From Rhodovulum kholense (GTDB taxonomy: Bacteria > Pseudomonadota > Alphaproteobacteria > Rhodobacterales > Rhodobacteraceae): a DNA stretch of 64,000 nt. Where the stretch lies: positions 310,001 to 374,000 of the forward strand of contig NZ_QAYC01000003.1 in assembly GCF_003053725.1 (NCBI RefSeq), read 5' to 3'. A program made the translations under genes and the position numbers. Below the pieces are notes generated by a model, which was not told where the DNA came from, did no database searches, and saw only the letters and a program-made list of their open reading frames with translations. Below are positions 35,768-44,766 of the stretch, one piece after another (within the stretch, counting starts at the first letter, position 1; every line of letters begins with the position of its first letter).

Positions 35768-36184
35768 ATGTTCAAGCAGATCCTGGTGCCGGTCGATCTT
35801 GCCCATGCCGGCCGGCTGACGCGCGCCTGTGAGGTGGCCGGAGATCTGGCGCGGCATTACGGCATCGGCGTGACCTATGTCGCCGTGGCCGCGCCGCAGC
35901 CGGGCGAGGTCGCGCAATCGCCCGAGGCGTATCGCGAAAAGCTCGATGCCTTTGCCGCGGCCGAGGCCGAGCGGCACGGTCACCGGGTCTCCTCGCGGCT
36001 GATGGTCAGCCCGGACCCGGCGGCCGAACTCGACGAGGCGCTGGTTCGGGCGCTCGAGGAGTCGGGCGCCGATCTGGTGGTGATGGCGAGCCATGTGCCC
36101 GGATGGGTCGAGCATGTCTTCCCGTCGCACGGGGGCAGGCTGGCAAGCCATGCCAAGGCCTCGGTCCTGCTGGTGCGCCCCTAG
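35768..36184 (+). CDS. Universal stress protein (UspA family)
   Basis: 138-residue USP-fold protein. N-terminal MFKQILVPVDLAHAG is typical, and the C-terminal end has GADLVVMASHVPGWVEHVFPSHGGRLASHAKASVLLVRP; the ATP-binding G-x2-G-x9-G(S/T) motif is degenerate, so nucleotide binding is uncertain. The ATG follows GCAAGGAGGGCACG. It is 102 bp upstream of a BCCT transporter; USP proteins encoded beside osmolyte transporters (TeaD beside TeaABC in Halomonas) modulate uptake, so a regulatory partnership is a reasonable inference. Confidence 0.9.
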   Translation: MFKQILVPVDLAHAGRLTRACEVAGDLARHYGIGVTYVAVAAPQPGEVAQSPEAYREKLDAFAAAEAERHGHRVSSRLMVSPDPAAELDEALVRALEESGADLVVMASHVPGWVEHVFPSHGGRLASHAKASVLLVRP

Positions 36185-36286
36185 CGCCCAATAGGGCCGG
36201 GCCCCGGTCTGGCGGCCCCGAACGAGAAACCGAAGAAGACACCGGTCGCGACCGACGGCGACCGCCACAGACATGAAGGGGAAAAC

Positions 36287-37939
36287 ATGACCGATCAGAC
36301 GTCCCAGGACCTGACCGATCAGGGAATTCCGGCGCCCGAGGGCGAGGTCGACCTGATCGAGACCGATTACGAAATCGGTCAGGACAATATCGAAGGCAGC
36401 CTGGGTCCGTTCGGCTTTGACATTCACAACCCGGTCTTTCTGGTGTCCGGCCTCTCGATCGTGGCCTTCGTGTTCTACGCGTTGGCCTTGCCGGGCCAGG
36501 CCGAGGCGGTCTTCGGCTGGCTGAGGCCGTTCCTGACCTCGACCTTCGACTGGCTCTTCCTCAGCGCGGGCAACATCTTCGTGCTGTTCTGTCTGGCGCT
36601 GATCGTGCTGCCGGTCGGCCGGGTCCGGCTGGGCGGTGCCGAGGCGACGCCCGATTACAGCTATTCGGGCTGGTTCGCGATGCTGTTCGCCGCGGGCATG
36701 GGCATCGGGCTGATGTTCTTCGGGGTGCTCGAACCAGTCTATCACATGGCGATTTCCCAGCCGCTGGGCACTCCCTCGCCCTTTGCCGAGGATGGCAGCC
36801 TGATCCCCGGCAATGTCGATGCCGCGCGCGAGATGGGCCTGGCGGCGACGATCTATCACTGGGGGCTGCACCCCTGGGCGATCTACGCGGTGGTCGCGCT
36901 GGCGCTGGCGCTGTTCACCTATAACAAAGGGCTGCCGCTGACGATCCGGTCGGCCTTCTACCCGATCTTCGGCGAACGGATCTGGGGCTGGACCGGCCAT
37001 GTCATCGACATCATCGCGGTCTTTGCCACGCTTTTCGGGCTGGCGACCTCGCTGGGCTTCGGCGCGCAGCAGGCCAATGCCGGGCTCAGCCATGTCTTCG
37101 GCGTGCCCGAGGATCTGACGGTGCAGATCCTCCTGATCACCGGGATCACGGCGATCGCGCTGATCTCGGTGCTGCGCGGGCTCGATGGCGGGGTGAAGGT
37201 GCTGTCGGAAATCAACATGGTGGTGGCCGCTCTGTTGCTGATCTTCGTGCTGGTGGCCGGGCCGACCGGCACCATCCTTGCCGATTTCGGCGAGGGCATG
37301 CTGGCCTATGTCAAGGATCTGCCGGCGCTCTCGAACCCGTTCGGGCGCGAGGATACCGATTACATGCAGGGCTGGACGGCGTTCTACTGGGCCTGGTGGA
37401 TTTCCTGGTCGCCCTTCGTCGGCATGTTCATCGCCCGGGTCAGCCGCGGCCGCACCGTGCGCGAATTCGTGGTCTGCGTGCTGCTGATCCCCAGCCTCGT
37501 CTGCGTGCTGTGGATGGCAGTCTTCGGCGGCGCGGCCATCGACCAGGTGCTGTCCGACCCGGTGAACAGCGCGGTCAAGGCGCAGGTGATCGACAGCTAC
37601 AACCCGCCGATGTCGCTGTTCGCGATGCTCGAGGCGCTGCCCTGGGCCTCGGTCACCTCGGTGATCGGCATCGTGCTGGTGATCGTCTTCTTCGTCACCT
37701 CGTCGGATTCGGGTTCGCTGGTCATCGACACCATCACCGCAGGCGGCAAGATCGACGCGCCGCTGCCCCAGCGGGTGTTCTGGTGCACCTTCGAGGGCGC
37801 GGTGGCCATCGTGCTGCTGGTCGGCGGCGGGCTGTCGGCGCTGCAGGCGATGGTGATCTCGACCGGGCTTCCGTTCACGCTGGTGCTGCTGATGATGTGC
37901 TTTGCCATCTTCCGAGGTCTGCAGGCCGAGGCCCATTAG
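36287..37939 (+). CDS. BCCT family betaine/choline/carnitine transporter
   Basis: 550-residue secondary transporter with about twelve membrane helices. The acidic N-terminal tail (PEGEVDLIETDYEIGQ) is cytoplasmic. The unwound-helix motif GMGIGLMFFGVLEP and the Trp-rich aromatic-box helix WTAFYWAWWISWSPFVGMFIARVSRGRTVREF are the family's substrate and coupling elements. The short C-terminus lacks the long osmosensing tail of BetP. It probably takes up a quaternary amine for osmoprotection or nutrition. The ATG is preceded by GAAGGGGAAAAC. It follows a usp gene on the same strand. Confidence 0.93.
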   Translation: MTDQTSQDLTDQGIPAPEGEVDLIETDYEIGQDNIEGSLGPFGFDIHNPVFLVSGLSIVAFVFYALALPGQAEAVFGWLRPFLTSTFDWLFLSAGNIFVLFCLALIVLPVGRVRLGGAEATPDYSYSGWFAMLFAAGMGIGLMFFGVLEPVYHMAISQPLGTPSPFAEDGSLIPGNVDAAREMGLAATIYHWGLHPWAIYAVVALALALFTYNKGLPLTIRSAFYPIFGERIWGWTGHVIDIIAVFATLFGLATSLGFGAQQANAGLSHVFGVPEDLTVQILLITGITAIALISVLRGLDGGVKVLSEINMVVAALLLIFVLVAGPTGTILADFGEGMLAYVKDLPALSNPFGREDTDYMQGWTAFYWAWWISWSPFVGMFIARVSRGRTVREFVVCVLLIPSLVCVLWMAVFGGAAIDQVLSDPVNSAVKAQVIDSYNPPMSLFAMLEALPWASVTSVIGIVLVIVFFVTSSDSGSLVIDTITAGGKIDAPLPQRVFWCTFEGAVAIVLLVGGGLSALQAMVISTGLPFTLVLLMMCFAIFRGLQAEAH

Positions 37940-38047
37940 GGTGATTCGGGCGGGGGCTAGGGTGTAGTCTCCGGATTTCAAGGCGTTGCGTGGCCGCACT
38001 TGGCCGATTAGACAGGTTGGAATGGCCACGCAGCGTCCGGGTGGGGA

Positions 38048-39277
38048 ATGGTTGCGCTTGATACCGAATTTGTTCGCAACCAGTTTCCGGCCTTCCGGTA
38101 CAAGGAGTTGCGCGACAAGGTGTTCTGCGAGAATGCCGGCGGATCCTATGCCTGTCGCTATGTGATCTGGCGCCTGCACCGCTTTTACCAGGAGCGCAAG
38201 GTTCAGCCCTACGGCGCCTTCCCTGCATCGCGCCGGGCGGGCGAGGAGATGGACGAGGCCCGCACCCGGCTGGCCGCACATCTGGGCGTCGGCCGGGACG
38301 AGTTGCATTTCGGTCCTTCGACCAGCGCCAATACCTATGTACTGGCCCAGGCCTTCGGCGCCTGGATCGAGCCGGGCCAGGCCATCGTCGTCACCGATCA
38401 GGATCACGAGGCCAATTCGGGCGTCTGGCGGCGGCTTGCGGCGCGCGGCATCGAGCTGCGGGAGTGGAAGGTCGATCCCGAGACCGGGCATCTCGACCCC
38501 GACGCGCTTGAGCCTTTGCTGGACGAGACGGTGCGGCTGGTCTGCTTCCCGCATGCCTCCAACATTCTGGGCGAGGTCAACGACGTGGCCCGCATCACCG
38601 CGATGGTGCGGCGGGCGGGCGCCTTCACCTGCGTCGACGGGGTCAGCTTCGCCCCGCACGGGCTGCCCGACATCCCGGCGCTGGGCGCCGACATCTACCT
38701 TTTCTCGACCTACAAGACCTACGGGCCGCATCAGGGCGTGATGCTGATCCGCCGCGAGCTGGCCTATCAGCTGCCCAATCAGGGCCATTGGTTCAATGCC
38801 GAGGACGTGTTGCGCCGGTTCGATCCGGCCGGTCCCGATCATGCCCAGGTGGCGGCGGTGGCCGGGATCTCGGATTATATCGACGCGCTTTACGACCACC
38901 ATGTCCGGGGCGGGCGCGATGCGCATGCCCGGGCGGGGATTGTCGCGGGCATGATCCGGATGCAGGAAACCGCCGTGCTCGAGCCCTTGCTGGACTATCT
39001 CTCGACCCGCCCCGAGTGGCGCGTGCTGGGGCCCGTGCAGGCGGGGCCTGCGCGGTTGCCGACCGTGTCGATCGCGCTCGACCGGCCGGGGGCCGAGGCG
39101 GCCGAGCGGTTGGCCGGGCGGGGCATTCTGGCGGGCGGCGGCGATTTCTACGCGCGCCGGGTGCTGGAGGCGATGGGGATCGACCCGGCGCGGGGGGTGC
39201 TGCGGTTGAGCCTGCTGCACTACACCCTGCCCGAGGAGGTTGACCGCCTGATCGAAGCGCTAGATTCGGAACTCTAG
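38048..39277 (+). CDS. Class V aminotransferase-fold PLP enzyme (cysteine desulfurase-like)
   Basis: 409-residue PLP-dependent enzyme of the NifS/kynureninase/IscS superfamily. The PLP lysine is K223 in FSTYKTYGPHQGVM; other family marks are CENAGGSYACR (start), TDQDHEANSGVWRRL, FPHASNILGEVNDV and CVDGVSFAPHG. A true cysteine desulfurase would show the mobile catalytic Cys loop near residue 340; the corresponding stretch (RGILAGGGDFYARRVLEAMG) has no Cys, so it is more likely an isopenicillin-epimerase or EgtE-like member. Substrate unknown. It stands alone between the BCCT and photolyase genes. Confidence 0.85.
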   Translation: MVALDTEFVRNQFPAFRYKELRDKVFCENAGGSYACRYVIWRLHRFYQERKVQPYGAFPASRRAGEEMDEARTRLAAHLGVGRDELHFGPSTSANTYVLAQAFGAWIEPGQAIVVTDQDHEANSGVWRRLAARGIELREWKVDPETGHLDPDALEPLLDETVRLVCFPHASNILGEVNDVARITAMVRRAGAFTCVDGVSFAPHGLPDIPALGADIYLFSTYKTYGPHQGVMLIRRELAYQLPNQGHWFNAEDVLRRFDPAGPDHAQVAAVAGISDYIDALYDHHVRGGRDAHARAGIVAGMIRMQETAVLEPLLDYLSTRPEWRVLGPVQAGPARLPTVSIALDRPGAEAAERLAGRGILAGGGDFYARRVLEAMGIDPARGVLRLSLLHYTLPEEVDRLIEALDSEL

Positions 39278-39362
39278 GGCCCGTGCGAGGGCAGGGGCCT
39301 CTTCATGGGGCTATCGGCCCGCGCTGCTGCGCGGGGTCCGATCAGGAATGTGACGAAACCGG

Positions 39363-40784
39363 ATGTCAGACCAAGTGCCCGTGATCTGGTGGGTCCGCCG
39401 CGACCTCCGTCTCGGCGACAACGCAGCGCTTGCCGGTGCCATTGCGTCCGGCCGCCCGGTCGTGCCGCTTTTCATCCATGACGAAACGGTCGAGGCGCTG
39501 GGCGCGGCGGCGAAATGGCGGCTGGGCGAGGGCGTCGCATGCCTGGGGCAGGCGCTGTCGGCGCGCGGCTCGCGACTGATCCTGCGGCGCGGTCCCGCGC
39601 TTGACGTGCTGCGCGGGGTGATTGCCGGGACCGGTGCCGCCGCCGTGGTCTGGAGCCGCGCCTACGACCCGGCCTCAGTCGCCCGCGACAAGGCGGTCAA
39701 GGCGGCTCTGACCGAAGACGGTGTCGAGGCGCGGTCCTGCGCCGGGCATCTGCTGTTCGAGCCCTGGGCGGTCGAGACCGGGCAGGGCGGGTTCTACAAG
39801 GTCTACACGCCTTACTGGAAGGCGGTGCGCGACCGCGCGGTTCCGGAGCCCGCCCCCGCGCCGGGCATGATCCCCCGGCCCGACACCTGGCCCGCCTCCG
39901 ACGAGATCGGGACCTGGCGGATGGGCGCGGCGCTCCGCCGGGGCGCGGCGGTGCTGGCGCGGTTCGCCCCGGTTGGAGAGGCCGCGGCGCAGGAGCGGCT
40001 GGACGAGTTCGCGGCCCGCAAGATCGCCGATTACGCCGAGCGGCGCGACTGGCCCGCAGCCGACGCCACCTCGGGGCTGTCGGCGCATCTGACCTGCGGC
40101 GAGATTTCGGCGCGTGCCTGCTGGCATGCCGGGCTCAATGCGATGGACGCGGGCAAGGCCGGGGCCGAGACCTTCCTCAAGGAGCTGGTCTGGCGCGAAT
40201 TCGCCTGGCATCTGATGTGGCACAGCCCGCATATCGCCGAGCGGAACTGGCGCGAGGGCTGGGACGGTTTCGCCTGGTCGACGGAGGGCGACAGTCCCGA
40301 GGCCATAGCCTGGAAGCGGGGCCGGACCGGCATTCCCTTCGTCGATGCCGCGATGCGCGAGATGTATGTGACCGGCACCATGCACAATCGCGCGCGGATG
40401 ATCGCGGCCTCCTGGCTGACCAAGAACCTGATGATCCATTGGCGGGTGGGCCTGGACTGGTTTGCCGAGCATCTGATCGACTGGGACCCGGCCTCGAATG
40501 CCATGGGCTGGCAATGGGTGGCGGGCTCGGGGCCCGATGCCGCGCCCTATTTCCGGATCTTCAACCCCATCACACAGGCAGAGAAATTCGACCCCGACGG
40601 CGCCTATCGCGATGCCTGGATCGCCGAGGGGCGCCAGAGCCCCGACCCCCGCGCGCTGGCCTATTTCGAGGCGGTGCCGCGCGCCTGGGGGCTTTTGCCG
40701 GGCGATGCCTATCCCGCCCCGGCCGTCACGCCCGAGGCCGGGCGCCGCCGCGCGCTGGCGGCCTATGAGGCGCGGGGGGCCTAG
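39363..40784 (+). CDS. phrB: Deoxyribodipyrimidine photolyase (cryptochrome/photolyase, class I)
   Basis: 473-residue light-driven CPD repair enzyme. The N-terminal alpha/beta antenna domain (WWVRRDLRLGDNAAL) is followed by the helical FAD domain: TSGLSAHLTCGEISARACW, LVWREFAWHLMWHSP, and FVDAAMREMYVTGTMHNRARMIAASWLTKNLMIHWR. NMGWQW-type DPASNAMGWQWVAGSGPDAAPYFRIFNP binds FAD and lesion. Whether the antenna is MTHF or 8-HDF is not evident. It heads a co-oriented stretch with cfa 78 bp downstream. Confidence 0.95.
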   Translation: MSDQVPVIWWVRRDLRLGDNAALAGAIASGRPVVPLFIHDETVEALGAAAKWRLGEGVACLGQALSARGSRLILRRGPALDVLRGVIAGTGAAAVVWSRAYDPASVARDKAVKAALTEDGVEARSCAGHLLFEPWAVETGQGGFYKVYTPYWKAVRDRAVPEPAPAPGMIPRPDTWPASDEIGTWRMGAALRRGAAVLARFAPVGEAAAQERLDEFAARKIADYAERRDWPAADATSGLSAHLTCGEISARACWHAGLNAMDAGKAGAETFLKELVWREFAWHLMWHSPHIAERNWREGWDGFAWSTEGDSPEAIAWKRGRTGIPFVDAAMREMYVTGTMHNRARMIAASWLTKNLMIHWRVGLDWFAEHLIDWDPASNAMGWQWVAGSGPDAAPYFRIFNPITQAEKFDPDGAYRDAWIAEGRQSPDPRALAYFEAVPRAWGLLPGDAYPAPAVTPEAGRRRALAAYEARGA

Positions 40785-40862
40785 GCCGTTGCGGTGGGGC
40801 GCGCGATCTGCACAATCGCAGGACAGAACCAGAAAAATCCATAAGGGAACGAGGGAGCCAGG

Positions 40863-42074
40863 ATGACCGTCCTGACGAGTACCAGGGGGCAGGCCGACCT
40901 GCCGCGCTATTTTGCACAGGTTTTCGACATCGCAGGCCGCATGGGCCACGGGCGGCTCGACTTCGTGCTGCCCGACGGGCGGCGCTTTCGCGCCGAGGCG
41001 CGCGCTCCGGGCCCGGTGGCCGAGCTGGACATCCACGACCCGGATGTCTTCGCCCGGCTGATCCGCGAGGGCGATCTGGGCTTTTGCGAAGCCTATGTAG
41101 AGGGCGGCTGGTCCACGCCCGATCTGATGGCCTTCATGGATCTCGTTCATGCGGATAACGACGAACTCTTCGACGGGTTCCCCGGCCTCGGGCTGATCCG
41201 CGCCTATGAGCGGTTGCGCTTCTGGCTGCAAAGAAACTCGAAGACCCAGGCGCGCAAGAACATCTCGCACCATTACGACCTCGGCAACGACTTCTACGGG
41301 CTCTGGCTCGACGAGACGATGACCTATTCCTCGGCGCTGTTCCGCACCGGGCAGGAAAGCCTCGAGGCCGCGCAGGAGCTGAAATACGCTGCCATGGTCG
41401 ACCAGATGGGCGTGGCGCCGGGCGATCATGTGCTGGAGATCGGCTGCGGCTGGGGCGGTTTTGCCGAATATGCCGCCGGACAGCGGGGGCTGAAGGTCAC
41501 CGGGCTGACCATCAGCCGCGAACAGCACGACTATGCGGTGGCGCGGATCGCCAAGGCCGGGCTTTCCGACCGCGTCGAGATCAAGCTGCAGGATTACCGC
41601 GACGAGACCGGGCGCTATGACGGCATCGCCTCGATCGAGATGTTCGAGGCGGTGGGCGAGAAATACTGGCCGACCTATTTCCGCCAGGTGACCGACTGCC
41701 TCAAGCCCGGCGGGCAGGCGACGCTGCAGGTCATCACCGTGCAGGAGCGCCGCTACGAGATTTACCGCAAGGGCGTCGATTTCATTCAGAAATACATCTT
41801 CCCGGGCGGCATGCTGCCCAGCCCCGGCGTGCTGCGCGCCCAGGCCAGCGCGGCCGGGCTGGAAATCCGGCGCTCGATGGAATTCGGCGACAGCTATGCG
41901 CTGACGCTCCGGCGCTGGCACGAGACCTTCAACGAGCGCTGGGACGATGTCGCGCGGCTTGGGTTCGACGCGCGGTTCCGGCGCATGTGGAACCTCTACC
42001 TCGCCTCTTGCGCGGCCACCTTCCAGAGCGGAAACTGCGACGTGACCCAACTGACCGTTGCACGGCCCACCTGA
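40863..42074 (+). CDS. cfa: Cyclopropane-fatty-acyl-phospholipid synthase family methyltransferase
   Basis: 403-residue SAM-dependent enzyme methylating unsaturated acyl chains of phospholipids. SAM motif VLEIGCGWGGFAEYAA lies near residue 190; HYDLGNDFYGLWLDETMTYSSALF and the EAVGEKYWPTYF and GVDFIQKYIFPGGMLPS stretches are diagnostic. N-terminal ~100 residues carry the lipid-binding domain. The ATG follows AAGGGAACGAGGGAGCCAGG. It is 19 bp upstream of trgA, so membrane-lipid modification and the trgAB-cysK genes may be expressed together, likely under stress. Confidence 0.93.
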   Translation: MTVLTSTRGQADLPRYFAQVFDIAGRMGHGRLDFVLPDGRRFRAEARAPGPVAELDIHDPDVFARLIREGDLGFCEAYVEGGWSTPDLMAFMDLVHADNDELFDGFPGLGLIRAYERLRFWLQRNSKTQARKNISHHYDLGNDFYGLWLDETMTYSSALFRTGQESLEAAQELKYAAMVDQMGVAPGDHVLEIGCGWGGFAEYAAGQRGLKVTGLTISREQHDYAVARIAKAGLSDRVEIKLQDYRDETGRYDGIASIEMFEAVGEKYWPTYFRQVTDCLKPGGQATLQVITVQERRYEIYRKGVDFIQKYIFPGGMLPSPGVLRAQASAAGLEIRRSMEFGDSYALTLRRWHETFNERWDDVARLGFDARFRRMWNLYLASCAATFQSGNCDVTQLTVARPT

Positions 42075-42092
42075 CGAATGCCCGCCTGACCC

Positions 42093-42536
42093 ATGCCCAC
42101 CGCCGCCAAGCTTGTCGCATTCCTTCTGTACGGAGGGCTGGCCTGGTCCGCCTCCGTCGCGCTGGTGCCGAGCTTTCCCGAGGGCATGGATCTGGGCCAT
42201 TTCTTTACCGTCAACGCCGCGGTGGGGGCGCTGGCTGGCTGGTTCGTCATGGGCCGGCTCGCGGGGCAGGGCTATGGGCTGGCGGTCACGGCGGGACTGC
42301 GCACGACCGTGGTGCTGGTCTTCTACGCGCTCTTGATCCATGCCGGGGCCCGGGCCTATGCCCGCACCGTCGAGATGCGCTTTGGCGATCCGGTCGCGGC
42401 GGTGCTGGGCTGGATCGGGCTGGCGGCCGACTACGGGCTGCAGCTTTTCACCTCGCCCGCGGCGATGGGCGTGCTGCTGGTCGGCGGCGTTCTGGCCGGG
42501 CTGGCGGTCGAAGCCGTCTCACATTTCTGGACCTGA
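42093..42536 (+). CDS. trgA: TrgA family membrane protein (tellurite-resistance associated)
   Basis: 147-residue protein with four hydrophobic segments: 5-25, 38-58 (FFTVNAAVGALAGWFVMG), 68-88 and 118-140. It matches the Rhodobacter sphaeroides TrgA family, part of the trgAB-cysK locus that gives tellurite resistance (O'Gara and colleagues). The same gene order is present here: trgA, trgB, cysK, with gaps of 11 and 56 bp. The biochemical role of TrgA is unknown; resistance in this strain is inference from synteny. Confidence 0.85.
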   Translation: MPTAAKLVAFLLYGGLAWSASVALVPSFPEGMDLGHFFTVNAAVGALAGWFVMGRLAGQGYGLAVTAGLRTTVVLVFYALLIHAGARAYARTVEMRFGDPVAAVLGWIGLAADYGLQLFTSPAAMGVLLVGGVLAGLAVEAVSHFWT

Positions 42537-42547
42537 AGGACGCGAAC

Positions 42548-43675
42548 ATGGAACGCATGTTCTTTTACGGCACGCTGTGCCATCTGCCGCTTTTGGCGCG
42601 GGTGCTGGACCGCCCCGCAGACAGGCTGACGACGCATCCCGCGCGGCTCGCGGATTATGCCGTGCGGCTGGCCGAGGGCGAAAGCTTTCCGCTGATCCTG
42701 CCCGAGCCCGGCAGGCAGGCCGAGGGGCTGCTGGTCGACGGGCTGACGGCGGAAGACCGCGCGCGGCTCGATTATTACGAGGGCGGTTATGGCTTCGATT
42801 GCGAGGAGGTCACGGTCGAGACCGCCGACGGGCCGATCAAGGCCGGGGTCTATGCCCATGACCGCGCGGGGCTCGTGCCCGGCGCGGCCTGGGATATCGA
42901 GGCCTGGCGCGCGCGCTGGGGCGATCTGGTGACCGAGGCCGCGCGCGAGGTGATGCTGGGCTATCCAGACCGCCCGCCCGAGGTTAATGCGCGGCGCTAC
43001 CGGATGATCCTGGCCCGCGCCGCCTCGACGCTGCGCGCCCGCCAGCCGGGACCTGCCACCCTGCGCAAGCCGACCGGCCCGGGCGATATCGTCGAGACCG
43101 CCCGCGTCCAGCCCTATGCGAATTTCTTCGCGGTCGAGGAATACACCTTCCGGCACACCCGCTTCGACGGGCGGATGAGCGACGAGATGGTGCGCGCGGC
43201 CTTCCTGACGGGGGACGCCGCGACCGTGCTGCCCTATGACCCGGCCCGCGATGCGGTCTTGCTGATCGAACAGGTGCGCGCCGGGCCTTACGCGCGGGGC
43301 GACAGCCAGGTCTGGTCGGTCGAGGCCATCGCCGGTCTGATGGACCCGGGCGAAACCCCCGAAGAGACGGTGCGCCGCGAGGCGCTCGAAGAGGCGGGGT
43401 TGACGATCGGGGCGCTGCATCGCTGTTTTGGCTATTACACCTCGCCAGGCGCGAAGGCCGAATACATCTACTCGTTCGTGGGCGAGGCCGATCTTGGGGC
43501 CGAGGCGGGCGGTCTGGGCGGGGTGCCGGCCGAGGGCGAGGACATCCGCGCCCATGTGGTGCCTTTCGCGCGGGCGATGGATCTGGTCGATACCGGCGAG
43601 ATCGGCAATGCCCCGCTCATCCTGTCGCTTCTCTGGCTTGCACGTCACCGTGAGGCCTTCCGGCCCCCGGCTTGA
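42548..43675 (+). CDS. trgB: TrgB: gamma-glutamylcyclotransferase-like domain fused to NUDIX hydrolase
   Basis: 375-residue two-domain cytoplasmic protein. Residues 1-~160 are a GGCT-like domain starting MERMFFYGTLCHLPLLARVL, with LDYYEGGYGFDCEEVTVE. Residues ~190-370 are a NUDIX domain of the ADP-ribose pyrophosphatase type with a perfect Nudix box: GLMDPGETPEETVRREALEEAGLTIG (G-x5-E-x7-REU-x-EE-x-G-U). TrgB belongs to the trgAB-cysK tellurite locus of R. sphaeroides. The fusion links glutathione-related chemistry and ADP-sugar hydrolysis, both fitting oxidative/metalloid stress. ATG chosen 11 bp after trgA. Confidence 0.9.
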   Translation: MERMFFYGTLCHLPLLARVLDRPADRLTTHPARLADYAVRLAEGESFPLILPEPGRQAEGLLVDGLTAEDRARLDYYEGGYGFDCEEVTVETADGPIKAGVYAHDRAGLVPGAAWDIEAWRARWGDLVTEAAREVMLGYPDRPPEVNARRYRMILARAASTLRARQPGPATLRKPTGPGDIVETARVQPYANFFAVEEYTFRHTRFDGRMSDEMVRAAFLTGDAATVLPYDPARDAVLLIEQVRAGPYARGDSQVWSVEAIAGLMDPGETPEETVRREALEEAGLTIGALHRCFGYYTSPGAKAEYIYSFVGEADLGAEAGGLGGVPAEGEDIRAHVVPFARAMDLVDTGEIGNAPLILSLLWLARHREAFRPPA

Positions 43676-43731
43676 GTTCCCTCCGGGGCGCCGGTAGCAA
43701 TGGCGAAACCGGCAGGCAGAGGGAGACGCAC

Positions 43732-44766
43732 ATGGCGGCGATACGGAGCGATCTGGCCGATCTGGTCGGCAATACGCCTCTGGTGCGCCTGAAAGGGCCA
43801 TCGGAGGCAACCGGCTGCGAGATCCTCGGCAAGGCCGAGTTCCTCAATCCGGGTCAGTCGGTCAAGGACCGCGCCGCCTTGTGGATCATCCGCGATGCGG
43901 TGGCGCGCGGCGCTCTGGCGCCGGGCGGCACCATCGTCGAGGGCACGGCGGGCAATACCGGTATCGGGCTGGCGCTGGTCGGCGCCTCGATGGGGTTCCG
44001 CACGGTGATCGTGATCCCCGAGACGCAAAGCCGCGAGAAGAAGGACATGCTGCGCCTTGCGGGCGCCGAGCTGGTCGAGGTGCCCGCGAAACCCTATCGC
44101 GACCCCGATAACTACGTGCGCTATTCGGGCCGTCTGGCCGAGGCGCTGGCGAAGACCGAACCCAATGGCGCGATCTGGGCCAATCAGTTCGACAATACCG
44201 CCAACCGCCAGGCCCATGCCGAGGGCACCGGCCCCGAGATCTGGGACCAGACCGGCGGCCGGGTCGACGGCTTCATCTGCGCGGTCGGTTCGGGCGGCAC
44301 GCTGGCGGGCACAGCGATGGCGCTGCAGCCCAGGGGCGTGAAGATCGGCCTGGCCGACCCCCATGGGGCGGCGCTTTACAGCTTTTACACCACGGGCGAG
44401 ATGACCTCCGAGGGCTCTTCGATCACCGAGGGCATCGGGCAGGGCCGGATCACCGCCAATCTGGAAGGCTTCACGCCCGATTTCTGCTGCCGCATCGGCG
44501 ACGACGAGGCGCTGGGCGTGGTATTCGACCTGCTGGCGCAGGAGGGGCTGTGCCTTGGCGGCTCGTCGGGGGTCAACGTCGCGGGCGCCATGCGGATGGC
44601 CCGCGAGATGGGCCCCGGCCACAGGATTGTCACCATGCTGTGCGATTCCGGCACGCGCTATCAGTCGCGGCTCTTCGATCCCGCCTTCCTGCGCGGGAAG
44701 GGCCTGCCCGTGCCGTCCTGGATGGACAGCCCCAAACGGTCGATGCCGGAGGTGTTCGCCGGATGA
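43732..44766 (+). CDS. cysK: Cysteine synthase (O-acetylserine sulfhydrylase)
   Basis: 344-residue fold-type II PLP enzyme. The PLP lysine is K45 in NPGQSVKDRAA; substrate-binding loop EGTAGNTGIGLAL and phosphate loop GSGGTLAGTA follow. It ends PSWMDSPKRSMPEVFAG. It is the third gene of the trgA-trgB-cysK cluster; cysteine supply helps thiol-based tellurite and oxidant tolerance. ATG follows CAGAGGGAGACGCAC. Its stop overlaps the next gene start as ATGA, so the channel gene is translationally coupled to it. Confidence 0.93.
   Translation: MAAIRSDLADLVGNTPLVRLKGPSEATGCEILGKAEFLNPGQSVKDRAALWIIRDAVARGALAPGGTIVEGTAGNTGIGLALVGASMGFRTVIVIPETQSREKKDMLRLAGAELVEVPAKPYRDPDNYVRYSGRLAEALAKTEPNGAIWANQFDNTANRQAHAEGTGPEIWDQTGGRVDGFICAVGSGGTLAGTAMALQPRGVKIGLADPHGAALYSFYTTGEMTSEGSSITEGIGQGRITANLEGFTPDFCCRIGDDEALGVVFDLLAQEGLCLGGSSGVNVAGAMRMAREMGPGHRIVTMLCDSGTRYQSRLFDPAFLRGKGLPVPSWMDSPKRSMPEVFAG

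Noticed and set aside
35186-39220. Very long open frame (>1300 codons) on the minus strand opposite acuI, usp, the BCCT transporter and the aminotransferase
   Set aside because: Antisense to well-supported genes, with His/Arg/Gln-rich, motif-free sequence; long antisense frames are expected in GC-rich DNA.
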